Shown: positions 11,763 to 21,166 of the stretch, piece by piece
How positions within the stretch are numbered: the stretch's first letter is position 1
Layout: the number at the start of each line of letters is the position of its first letter
NCBI RefSeq assembly: GCF_910592395.1
Contig: NC_088325.1
Span: 4,801,501-4,865,500, forward strand
Source of the DNA: Lineus longissimus
Lineage: Eukaryota > Nemertea > Pilidiophora > Heteronemertea > Lineidae
Direction of reading: 5' to 3'
DNA: 64,000 bases
Notes under the pieces: generated by a model
The model's database searches: none
What the model saw: the letters and a program-made list of their open reading frames with translations, nothing else
Told to the model about the DNA's origin: nothing
Position numbers and translations under genes: made by a program

Positions 11763-12819
11763 CTCCCCAGGGGGTGCCACAGGAGGTGCTTCCAAGTAGG
11801 AAGACTCCTGGGGTGATCTATCAGGAGCTCCAGCAAGGCTGGGAACCAGGCCTGATTTGGCCAGCAAGGTGCGATGAGAGTTATTCTCACCGGATGGCTG
11901 GTCAAGATCTTGTTCAGGACTGGTTGGATGAGAGGGAGGGGTGGAAACGCATATGCGTTCAGCCCGACCCAAGAGGCTGTAAGGCTGTCGACTTCCAGGG
12001 CCTCTTCGTCCGGAAGTGGAGAGTAATAGATGGGAAGGCGATTGTTCAGCCTGGTGGCGAACAGATCTACCTTCGGAGATTGCCAAAGGCGACAAAGGTC
12101 GTCTACAATCTCCTGATGGAGTGTCCACTCTGTCTGAACTAGCTTGTTCTGACGGGACAGGGCGTCGGCAAGGATGTTGCGATTGCCCGGTATGTGTCTG
12201 GCACATATCGATACTCCAAGGTCGGCACAAAGATGGTAAAGCTCCCAAGTTAGCTGGCAAAGAATGCCGGACTTTGTGCCTCCCTGTCTCCTGACATATG
12301 CTACTACTGTAGAATTGTCGGAGAACAGGGTTACTCTCCGATTCTTCAGGCGAAGGGAAAGAGCCCTCACGGCAAGAAGGACAGCCTTCATTTCCAATAT
12401 ATTTATTGGAAGAATGGTCTCCTCCCTTGTCCATAGACCTCTTATGGACATGTCCCCGTTGTTCAGATGTGCTCCCCACCCTAGTAGGGAAGCATCTGTG
12501 AACAGGGACACTTCTGGGGGCGGTGGAGCAAGATCTACACCGCTTTGGAGACGAGTCTCCGACTCCCAGAAGTTCCAGACGTTCTTGAGTAGGTATTGAG
12601 GTATCAATACCAACTTGTCTAATGGGTCCCTGTGGGGTTTCCATAGAGACATTAGAAACATCTGGATGGGACGCATATATAGACGGCCAAGGGGGATTTG
12701 GTCTGCTGCCGAATTCAGAAGTCCCAAAAGGCTCAAGCATCGCCTTGCGGGAGCTTGAGTCCTTCCTCTGAATTCTGCGACGAGATGAAGAATTTTCTTT
12801 ATCCTGTCTAGGGGGGGGC
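11546..12819 (-). CDS. DIRS RNase H plus methyltransferase-like domain
   Basis: It continues the reverse transcriptase polyprotein, but in the +1 frame. Visible RNase H acidic residues lie in 'SLFTDASLLGWGAHL', 'INILEMKAVLLAV', 'TLFSDNSTVVAYV' and 'ILADALSR'. After it comes 'DLFATRLNNRLPIYYSP' with 'YAFPPLPLI' and 'LIAPCWPNQAWFP', the C-terminal region that DIRS elements share with Dam-like methyltransferases; the methyltransferase motif looks degenerate. A TAG just upstream (about 12,832) closes this frame, so it can only be entered at the eight-C run at 12,811-12,818. It ends at 11,546, inside the recombinase gene. Confidence 0.85.
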
Positions 12820-13709
12820 AGCATTTTCCCTATGGCCGTAAGGAACCGAACTCCAACGTAAACGAAGTCTTGGGATGGTATGAATTCTGACTTTGTTTCG
12901 TTGATAATCCAACCTGCGGAAACTACTTTTTGCTTTAGAACCTGAAGTTGTTGCAGTAGTAGTTCCCGCGATTTGCAACGGAGTAGCCAATCGTCTAGGT
13001 AGTGATGGAGCTTGAACCCCATCACGTGAAAGGGAGCGACGAAGGCTGTGACTATCATCGTAAAAATTAGGGGTGCCAATGCCAGACCGAACGGCAGGGC
13101 CCTGAATTGATACGTCTTTCCTTCGTAATGGAATCGAAGGAAGTGTTGATAGTCTGGATGGATCGGTACATGTAAGTACGCATCCATTAAATCCATCGAT
13201 ACCGCCCAATCGTTGGGCTGTATCGCCGTTGCTATAGACCTGGTGGTTTCCATCTTGAAATGAGGAACATTCAAGAAGGTGTTTAACCTGGAAAGGTCTA
13301 TGATCAGCCTCCATGTCCCTGCTTTCTTGGGAACCAAGAAAACGTGGCTGTAAAAGCCGGGGGAGCATGGATCTTGAAGGACCTGGATAGCTTGCTTCTC
13401 CAGTAATGTCGCGACCTCTGCTTGGAGGGCAGAGGCCTTGACTGGGTCCTTCGGTGGCTGAACTGGGGTTGGATATATGGTAGTCGGGGGGGTACGGTTG
13501 AAATCTAGTTTCACTCCGTACCTCAACATGTTTGGGACTGGGGACCCCTTTGGGCACCAATCGTCCCAAATGTCTGCAAATTTTTGCAGACGGCCCCCGA
13601 CTACCGGAGTCGGCTCCTTTTTGCGTCCGGGAGGAGAAAGGAGGGGGGAGTCACCTCTTCCGGCCAGCACCCCTTGGGCGAAAGGAGTGCTTAGTCGGAC
13701 CGGATCCAC
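12811..13709 (-). CDS. DIRS reverse transcriptase
   Basis: The polymerase domain of the element, about 300 residues before the frame change. Visible motifs: 'GTWRLIIDLSRLN' (fingers), 'VSMDLMDAYLHVPI' with the first catalytic aspartate, 'FRALPFGLALAPLIFT' (motif B), and 'HHYLDDWLL' with the YxDD catalytic pair. It then reads 'FVYVGVRF', the thumb/connection start. The first 59 bases overlap the end of the gag-like ORF. At residue about 300 the homologous protein moves to the +1 frame at an eight-C run, while this frame itself stays open through to the recombinase. Confidence 0.9.
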
Positions 13710-15957
13710 CCTGGTTAGAGGAAGTATTTTTCCTCTTTCCAGTCCGGCGACCCTCCGCTTCCCGTCGGAAGGATCCAGCAGGAGCAGGCTGACTAGGCGG
13801 GGTAGGCCTAGGCAGGACCTGCCTGGCGTACGGGATTGAACCCGATGCCTGCTGGGGCCTCTCTATCTTTCTAGCGTTAGGTAGAGAGGTCTTGGCCCTC
13901 TGTGTCGCAGTGGGGGCATATAATTTGTCCCAATCTTTCTGTGCTTGAGCCGCCTCTTGTACAGAATCTGCGAACAGGAAAGAACCGTCCATAGGAGCGG
14001 TTCTTAAGGCCCCTTCCAGCTGGAGGGATCTGATGACATTGAGAGAGCCCAGTGCGGCGTCTCTACGGAGTAGGACGCTATTTGCTGCGGTCTTGGCGGA
14101 CAGCGCAATAGCGTGCCTAATCGAATGTGACAAGGATGTCACAAGCGATTTTGTGTCATCAGATAGTGACTCATTATCTTTTAGGGATCTGGCTAGGGCC
14201 AGGTTAGTGTGCTCTGCGTAGGAGAGCACCGCTAACGTGTTTTTGGCCAGACCCTCTTGTGCTCTAAGGTCTCGGTAAGCCGAGGAGGAGGTCACCCTAG
14301 GCACGAGTTGGTCCAGCTGTACATCGTCCTTTAATATGGAAGTCGATGCTGCAGCTGGACAGCCGGCCGAGCTGACTCGATAATAGTCAGCGCGGTACTG
14401 CCTAACGGGAGGAAGTTGTGCCGTGAACAACTTCCCCGGTTTACACCAAGCTTCCGGTCCGACTGCCGGAAGGACAGGGATGGAAGTACGTTGGTGGGCG
14501 CCTTGTGAGTCTCTGATTGTACGCTCCAAAAGTTCAGAGACTGCTAACACCGACGGGGAGGGAGGAAGGAATTCAAGTGCCCGAGTGGAGCCTTGAGAAA
14601 CCTGTGGATTGGGATCCACTTCCTGTCCCCAGAGTGAAAAGGTCGGTGTTGACAAGGCTGGCAGTTCCGGCGGGGTAGGGCACAGATCCTGCGGGAGGTA
14701 CGCTCTGATCAAGGATCTGAGTGTCCTCATATCCGACAGGATACTGGCCTCCTCTGGTGACAGCTCCTCCTGATTGGGGGAGCGGTAGCCTGGCTGAGAA
14801 CTCTCGTTCTCAGAAAATTCCTCTAAAATAGAGGAGTCGGATGGTGGGTATCCGATGGGACCAGGCGCACCAGAGGAACCGGAACCCTGCTCCAGATGGC
14901 TGAGTCTATCAGAAAGACCTGCTACCATCTGGATGAGCTGGGACAGTGGCTGTCCCGACTCGGGTTCCGGACCCGACGTGCGGCTTCTCTCAACGACGGG
15001 CGGTTGAGGCGAGGGTGAGCGCATAAGCGAACCCTGGAAGCCGTATGTGCGGGCGAATGGGTCTTCCGGAAGCGGAAGTTGCCCATATTCTGAACCAGAG
15101 TTCAGATGTCCTCTCTGCGTAGCTCGTTCCATGGGAACGACGCCTCTGCTACGAGGAGGGGGTGGCACTTCCGGTTGGTTCCACCCAAGAGGTTGGCCAA
15201 CGTAGGAAGGTGCCTGCATTTCCGGTAGGACGAAGTCCGAAACCGGAAATGCCCGTAACTCCTTCGCCGGTATGGAGCTACCGGAAGCCCTTTTAGAAGG
15301 AGGTACGGAGGGCGGAAACGCTGTTACCGAAGACGCATGGCGTTTCGGAGGTGGCGTTATAAGGTCCGGCCCTACTCTACTGTGTCCGTGAGGACTGGGG
15401 TTATTTCGCAGTAAAGACTGAGAAAAACCCCCAGTAGAGTCTTCGGTTACTGAAAAACGGGAACCCGCGTCAGTAACCGGAACTGCAATCGGCGGACCGG
15501 AAGCAGGGTGCTCCCGCGGGTACAAAGGGCTTGTACTCGGGGGAGCGGACGACAGGGGAACCGGAAGGTTCCCTGAGGTCCGGGGTATATTAAACCCTTG
15601 GAGACTTATTGGATGTAAGTCTCCCTTGGGACCACATACATTAATAATGTCAGATCCCGCATCCTTCGCAGCCGCGGCCGGAACCGGAACTCGGCTGACG
15701 GAAGGGGTGGTGGCGGGAGGTTTGCTAGACCTCCGGGTTATATGCCCGGAAACGGAACCGGAAGAGGGTTTAGGCGTCTTCGCGGCCCGTTTCCCGCCAC
15801 CAGACGCATTCCTTTGTGTGAGACAAAGGATGCCGTCGGAGGGGTACGCCATATAAAAAATGGTACCAATGACAATAAAAACACTGGGAACCCCAAGTAG
15901 GCCAGAAAGGACGCAATAATTAATGGAAAGGAAAACATGCCTACTTGAATTAAACAC
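13651..15957 (-). CDS. DIRS gag-like ORF1
   Basis: The first ORF of the element, 768 aa from the Met at 15,957, or 733 aa from the more plausible Met at 15,852 (MAYPSDGILCLTQ), which drops an unusual hydrophobic leader. It is rich in Pro, Ser and Arg. A short helical block (QLIQMVAGLSDRLSHLEQ) could oligomerise. The C-terminus is strongly basic and ends 'FRPRGAGRKR', suited to nucleic-acid binding. No zinc knuckle is visible. Position, size and overlap with the polymerase ORF fit the structural protein of DIRS elements; function is inferred from position. Confidence 0.75.
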   Translation of the reverse strand: MFNSSRHVFLSINYCVLSGLLGVPSVFIVIGTIFYMAYPSDGILCLTQRNASGGGKRAAKTPKPSSGSVSGHITRRSSKPPATTPSVSRVPVPAAAAKDAGSDIINVCGPKGDLHPISLQGFNIPRTSGNLPVPLSSAPPSTSPLYPREHPASGPPIAVPVTDAGSRFSVTEDSTGGFSQSLLRNNPSPHGHSRVGPDLITPPPKRHASSVTAFPPSVPPSKRASGSSIPAKELRAFPVSDFVLPEMQAPSYVGQPLGWNQPEVPPPPRSRGVVPMERATQRGHLNSGSEYGQLPLPEDPFARTYGFQGSLMRSPSPQPPVVERSRTSGPEPESGQPLSQLIQMVAGLSDRLSHLEQGSGSSGAPGPIGYPPSDSSILEEFSENESSQPGYRSPNQEELSPEEASILSDMRTLRSLIRAYLPQDLCPTPPELPALSTPTFSLWGQEVDPNPQVSQGSTRALEFLPPSPSVLAVSELLERTIRDSQGAHQRTSIPVLPAVGPEAWCKPGKLFTAQLPPVRQYRADYYRVSSAGCPAAASTSILKDDVQLDQLVPRVTSSSAYRDLRAQEGLAKNTLAVLSYAEHTNLALARSLKDNESLSDDTKSLVTSLSHSIRHAIALSAKTAANSVLLRRDAALGSLNVIRSLQLEGALRTAPMDGSFLFADSVQEAAQAQKDWDKLYAPTATQRAKTSLPNARKIERPQQASGSIPYARQVLPRPTPPSQPAPAGSFRREAEGRRTGKRKNTSSNQGGSGPTKHSFRPRGAGRKR

Positions 15958-16230
15958 TATTGCAATAGATCTGAGTCTTGTTTATTACAATAGAGTGGAG
16001 AATAGCCTACTTAACTCTACCCTACCAAGATCAAAATAATGGAGCCGGGTCGACTAAGCTAGCTAAGAAAATGTCTATAATTAAATAGACTGGACAATAC
16101 TAATGCCAAGATTAGTTTGGCGGTCTACTCCGTAGGTGAATGAACCCAAAAATCGTCTAGACTTGGCTGGTTGAATTTGGTTTTAAATCGAATTCACGGC
16201 AGCTTTGAAAAAACGATGTGCTTCGTAGAA
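15958..16230 (-). other. DIRS 5' leader
   Basis: Between the inverted terminal repeat and ORF1. It should hold the promoter and leader of the element. No specific signal was identified. Confidence 0.5.
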
Positions 16231-16410
16231 GCACAAGAGTAAAGACTGAATATGGCGGCATGAGATCGGCGCGATCTCGCGGGATCGGTCAGGGCGCCGC
16301 CTGGCGGCCGAGCTGTTAACTCAGTTCTCCCTTTAGAAAATTAAAGGGATACTCTTGTGTTTGAGCCCAAATGGAGTAACATGCAAAAGTGTTCCATAGG
16401 TAAGTTTGAA
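16231..16410. repeat. DIRS inverted terminal repeat, 5' side (right)
   Basis: Reverse complement of 9,904-10,083, same length. The extra 13 bases to 16,423 complete the right end and are complementary to part of the internal region at 10,183-10,225. Confidence 0.92.
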
Positions 16411-16423
16411 TGACACAAAATGC

Positions 16424-16927
16424 AATAGCACTCTTTAATCTGCCGTGAATAATGTTTACAGCTACAAACTGACTACCTTCATTGAAAATCATTGCAATGA
16501 CTTATAGCCAAAACTGCTGCAAAAATAACATTAGTTGCTTTTATTTAGAGGAAAATAACCCGATTCAAACATATATTTTTGGTACTTCCGGTAAGAGGCT
16601 TCCAAGAATTCTAATTTGCGTATTCCTCATGGACCTGCACGTTTTACACCTTTTCCTGATATAGTTCTATTTCGTAGGTGGTATTTTTGTTGGGAAATAT
16701 CCGTGGAATACAAATTTAGTCGACCAGTACCCCATCTCAGAGTCACTTAATATAATATTCTACTTTGTTGCAGTTGATGTTCAGCATATTGTAAGTTTAG
16801 TACAACATTCATTCAGCTGTTCGGCGGGTCATGGCTCAATAATATTGTATATCACACCTCAAATCAAATCCGTGAATTTCATTTGCTCTAACCTGTGATG
16901 TGGTGGGCATAGTTTGGACATGTACAG
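16424..16927. other. no feature recognised
   Basis: AT-rich flank of the DIRS insertion. No coding or repeat structure seen. Confidence 0.4.
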
Positions 16928-17640
16928 TAGTTCCTCGCATAGCTCACCGTCTGACCCAGACCCGATTTGAAAAAGTCCAGCGAAGTTGTCAATTTTTACC
17001 CTAACAATAGCGATGATGTCAATTTTACTCCAACAACAGAAATCGTTGACCCGACCTCTTAACCGACCTACGCGTAACGGGATACTCAGTTATGTCAGTC
17101 CTGGAGGTTTCCTGGCGTTTGCGAGCAATGTGGAAACACGTTACATGTGTTGTCAAAGCCTATTTAGTCAGTATAGTGGACTATAATCACTGCCTATCCA
17201 AGTCCGCCTAAAATCCTGCAGCACTCACAAACGCAAAATCAAAGCTGCCCTTAGAAATGGCTAGTGAGTTGCAGCAGCCGAATGCTTACGACGGATGAAA
17301 TGTTGCTGCGTAAATGAAGGGAATGCAGATGCATTATTTCAATGACAACTTGCCATTCTTTTTACCGGGATATGACTACATTTTATCTGGTGAAGCAAAT
17401 AGCAATTCCGTTTGTTCTTGATATTCTGGCTCTTCATCTAAAAACTGCAAATAATCTTCCTTGTCACTCTGTTCAATTTTAGCTAATTGTCCAAGGTCTT
17501 CTTGTTGACCTTCATTGTCGTCAATAATTGAGCAGACGGCCATCTCAATCTCCAACTCCAAAAGCAGTGCGCACAGCATCAGCACTGATCCTCTCCCAAG
17601 ACAATTTCCCCCAGTAAAATAACCCCCTGTACAATTGCCG

Positions 17641-17654
17641 CCCCCCCCCCCCCT
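17641..17654. repeat. poly-C tract
   Basis: A homopolymer run of C inside the element above. Length is liable to assembly error. Confidence 0.8.
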
Positions 17655-17974
17655 TCAGTCAAATTGCTATCAGTGAAAATGCCCCTTTGGAGCTGAACTC
17701 TTTCTTTACAAAGCTGTTTTCTCCTCCGTTTGCGCTACCAAGACTCCCTCCATCCAGCTAGACCTATGCTAATCCAGCTAAAGAGAAGCTTTCAACGCGT
17801 CGTAATGAACTCCATTTTTCAAAATTGTCTATTGGATCTTGAAACAATGTATGCCTTGAATCAGTGGGAAAACTGACATTTCACCACCATGATACTTCGC
17901 CGTATCTAAATTGGAAAAAGTCCAACCAAGATTTGGATTCATAACCTAACAATAGCGATTAAGAGATTAAGAGA

Positions 17975-19950
17975 TTGAGAGATTCACCCCCGGCCTATGA
18001 CCTGAACTATATCCAGAAGTTTGTCACTTGTTCCATCTGTCAAAATGACTCGTTGGAAAATTCTTGTCTTTGGCATCTTGGTCTGAGCCACTGTTGCTGG
18101 CCGCGCTTGGCTATGGTAACTGATGAGGATACTAATGGTGACGGAGACCGCGAAGATGATAATGGTGTGAATGCTGACGGTATTGAACCGCCGATGGAGG
18201 GGCCCCTATGGAATGCCAAAGCGGAATAAACTCAACACAAGAAAATATCTCAAGATATTCTAAATTCTCTACCAACAATCATGAACTTCAACCAAAACTT
18301 TAAAGAAACACCCTCAAAACAAACAAAAAAGACGGAAGAAAGAGGAAACAGCTCAAGATAAAAAAACCTCCCTCAAAGAAAAATAATTCGCATCAACATT
18401 AAAAAAGTTCCTCAAGGCAAAAAATTCCCTCAAGATATAAAAAACTCCCTCAAGAAAAAGAATTCGCCTCAACATTAAAAAATTCCCTCAAGATATAAAA
18501 TTTCCCTCAAGATATAAAAAACTCCCTACAGAGAAAAAGAATTTGCCTCAACATTAAAAAGGTCCCTCAAGGCAAAAAATTCCCTCAAGATATGAAAACT
18601 CTCTCAAGATATAAAAACTTCCTCAAGAAAAAGAATTCGCCACAACATTAAAAAAGTCCCTCAAGACAAAAAATTCCCTCAAGATATAAAAACTCCTCCA
18701 AGACTCACGTGACCAGGATCAAGAATCACGTGACCAGGATCCGTTACCCATGTCACGTGACCCGCGCATACCGATGACAATGAGCACCCGGTGATGAGAA
18801 TCTATTCGCGATCTGATCATTATCATGATAACTCTATGAACTGTAGTGTCACTCAGTGCATGCTCACAGCTCAGCATGCTCAGTGACAGTTTTGTTGTCA
18901 GTTACATGTGGTCAAATGTCATTAGCAGTGTCAATGCATTGCGGATTGGATCAGTTGGCATGCAGCCTATGTCATGGTGTCCCAGCATGATGTCCGGGCA
19001 TGATGTATAATGGTGTAGCCTATACATGTAGGCCTAGCCTTTAGCATAGCCTATGCATGCTCACCTGCATGACCTGAATCGCTGGCGCTGCTGCTGCTGC
19101 TGTTGTCGTTGACCTCGCTGGTAGTGGTAGCTGGCGCCCTATCCCTGCCATGTACGGATGATCGAGCAGCTGCCGGACGATGCCACGTACGCCTTCGGGA
19201 GCATCGGTCGTATTACGACCGAGATTATCTTAACAGATCCTCCATTTGAGAGTCCTGGAAGAGTCGATCAAGCTCAGCCTGCTGCATGTGCTGCCTCGCC
19301 ATCCTCAAAATGCCAAAGCTGACAGCTCGCGCGCCGACGTCTGACGTCAGGGATTTATGCGTGTCACGTGATTCTTGATCCTGGTCACGTGAGTCTTTGG
19401 GGAGTTTTTATATCTTGAGGGAATATTTTGTCTTGAGGGACTTTTTTAATGTTGAGGCGAATTCTTTTTCTTGAGGAAGTTTTTATATCTTGAAAGAGTT
19501 TTTATATCTTGAGGGATTTTTTTGCATTGAGGGACCTTTTTAATGTTGAGGCGAATTCTTTTTCTTGAGGGAGTTTTTTATATCTTGAGGGAAATTTTAT
19601 ATCTTGAGGGAATTTTTTAATGTTGAGGCGAATTCTTTTTCTTGAGGGAGTTTTTTATATCTTGAGGGAATTTTTTTGCCTTAAGGGACTTTTTTAATGT
19701 TGAGGCGAATTATTTTTCTTTGAGGGAGGTTTTTTTTATCTTGAGGTGTTTCCTCTTTCTTGCGTCTTTTTTTTTGTTTCTTTAAAGTTTTGGTTAAAGT
19801 TCATGATTGTTGGTAGAGAATTTAGAATATCTTGAGATATTTTCTTGTGTTGAGTTTATTCCGCTTTGGCATTCCATAGGCCCCGGCCCTTAGACGACAT
19901 CTGAATGTATATTCGGTGGGTCAGGAGATTCGGTATCTGGATAACTACAT
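17975..19950 (+). pseudogene. unknown ORF interrupted by the nested fold-back element
   Basis: The frame runs 17,975-18,198 (ends ...GIEPPME) and has a CSIC...C cysteine cluster and an Asp/Asn/Gly-rich stretch. When the nested element is removed it continues without a frame change after 19,885 as 'ALRRHLNVYSVGQEIRYLDN' to a TAG near 19,950. After the stop the same frame is open again (WLANEDDIRNSWPY) to 20,283. I recognise no domain. The continuity across the insertion suggests it was one reading frame of the outer element; coding status is unproven. Confidence 0.3.
18199..19884. mobile_element. fold-back element with ~540-bp inverted arms built of short tandem repeats
   Basis: The left end 'ctatggaatgccaaagcgg' and the following sequence are mirrored at the right end. 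The arms, about 18,199-18,740 and 19,356-19,884, are filled with tandem variants of CTCAAGATATAAAAACTCCC and AAGAATTCGCCTCAACATT units. Next to the loop, both arms carry paired 'cacgtga' sites around 'ccaggatcaagaat'. The loop of about 615 bp is CpG-richer and holds no convincing gene; a short minus-strand frame near 19,235-19,313 starts MARQHMQQAELDRLF. No transposase is encoded, so it would be non-autonomous. I found no clear target duplication. Confidence 0.8.
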
Positions 19951-20411
19951 CCAGGCCCACTTTTAGGTCACGCCCATTCCCAGACACCTTCAGCGTACGC
20001 GCAGAGATATCGAAACCTTTCGGGACTGGTTAGCGAATGAGGATGATATCAGGAATTCGTGGCCTTACATGTACATGAACAACGGCTCATTAACAGCGAA
20101 TACTGAGCACAAGAGCGATAATTTCATATTCACCAATACTTCACATGAAACAAGTTATCAAAATTCTGATCGGACAAACGCTTTACACAAGTCTCAGTCA
20201 ATTATCGGTATTATTGAGTCATCATTGTCCTGCTACTATTGTGCGGGAATAGTTATACCAATTACGATCAAATTATGTCTGTAATCCCAGTCGAAGGGTG
20301 ATTAATGCCCCGTCTAGAACCCGCTATTGTTTGAGTAAAAATTGACAACTACGAGGGACATAAAAAATTTCAAATCAGGTTTGGGTCAGACGGCGAGCTA
20401 TGCGAGGAACT

Positions 20412-20916
20412 GCTATGGCAATGCCTCAGACAGTGGCAATCTTATTTCTCTATTCGATTTGTGCCAGTAAATGACAAGTATCTATCACACATATTCGAAT
20501 GGTTCTGGGAATTAACAGAGCTTCACTACAGCCTTATGTGTAAGATAAAACAATGACATTTCGATGTACACTTGAAAAAAGGTATCAGGTTATCATATTA
20601 TAGTAAATACCGGTTGGAAGTAATCAACTGGATTTGAGAGAATTTCCACAAAACTTTATGTACATTCTGTATGCGTTTTCCTGCTCATTTGAACCTTGAT
20701 TTCTGTGTTTTGTTCATGACCATTTCTTCATTCATTACTTTGACATACCGGTAATTGAGACTGCCAATTAAGCTTGGCCTAAATTTCAATTTCATGACTA
20801 TAAGTCTAATATTGACATCGTTGAACAGAACGAGTGTGGATCAACGGCCTCAACGCTGCCCACGTTGCGGGCGTAAATGAGAGCATCGAGTGGAAAACCC
20901 GAGGCCCAAGATCTAT
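20412..20916. other. no feature recognised
   Basis: AT-rich spacer right of the transposon cluster. Confidence 0.4.
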
Positions 20917-21166
20917 GCAAAATGAGTTAGGGCGCAAATTAATTTGCTATTCTGCTAGTTTCCAGAGGGAATTTCTCTGAATATACCTGGTATACTTTTG
21001 AAAAAGTAAGTATTTTCAATTCTTGATTGAGTTCAAGAAAAGCAAAATGATTTAGGGCGCAAATTAATTTGCTATTTTGCTAGTTTCCAGAGGGAATTTC
21101 TCTGAATATACCTGGTATACTTTTGAAAAAGTAAGTATTTTCAATTCTTGATTGAGTTCAAGAAAA
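20917..21166. repeat. recent tandem duplication, 125-bp unit, two copies
   Basis: Copy 1 at 20,917-21,041 and copy 2 at 21,042-21,166 are almost identical (gcaaaatga(g/t)ttagggcgcaa through ttgagttcaagaaaa) and differ at a few positions only. Confidence 0.9.

Larger units (their letters stand above)
9863..16423 (-). mobile_element. DIRS-like tyrosine-recombinase retrotransposon, structurally complete
   Basis: A 6.56-kb element read on the minus strand. From its 5' end (16,423) it has an inverted terminal repeat, a gag-like ORF, a reverse transcriptase, an RNase H plus methyltransferase-like region, a tyrosine recombinase, an internal complementary region and the second inverted terminal repeat. 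These are the DIRS-group hallmarks. Ngaro and PAT elements have split direct repeats instead. Both termini carry the octamer 'caaaatgc' in the same orientation. The only visible coding lesion is a one-base shift at an eight-C run between RT and RNase H, so the copy looks young. Confidence 0.92.
16928..20411. mobile_element. DNA element bounded by ~85-bp inverted repeats, family unknown
   Basis: The outer sequence 'agttcctcgcatagctc' with 'ccgtctgaccca' and 'gatttgaaa' at 16,928-17,010 recurs inverted at 20,325-20,411, with the outermost bases best conserved. This marks a 3.48-kb insertion. It carries an interrupted plus-strand frame (17,975-18,198, resuming after 19,885) and a 70-codon acidic minus-strand frame at 17,376-17,585 (e.g. 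SDKEDYLQFLDEEPEYQ) that I do not recognise. A second element is nested within it. No transposase was recognised and no clear target duplication was found. Confidence 0.6.

Noticed and set aside
11726-12599. Plus-strand ORFs opposite the DIRS polymerase, 92-138 aa
   Set aside because: They are antisense shadows of RNase H and recombinase coding sequence and have no domains.
12808-13569. 253-aa minus-strand ORF overlapping the reverse transcriptase
   Set aside because: Another frame of the same DNA whose translation (MGRLVPKGVPSPKHVEV...) has no domain. The RT motifs are in the other frame.
9863-16423. Classification as an LTR retrotransposon or Ngaro element
   Set aside because: No long direct terminal repeats and no DDE integrase. 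The ends are inverted and an internal complementary region is present, which is DIRS-type.
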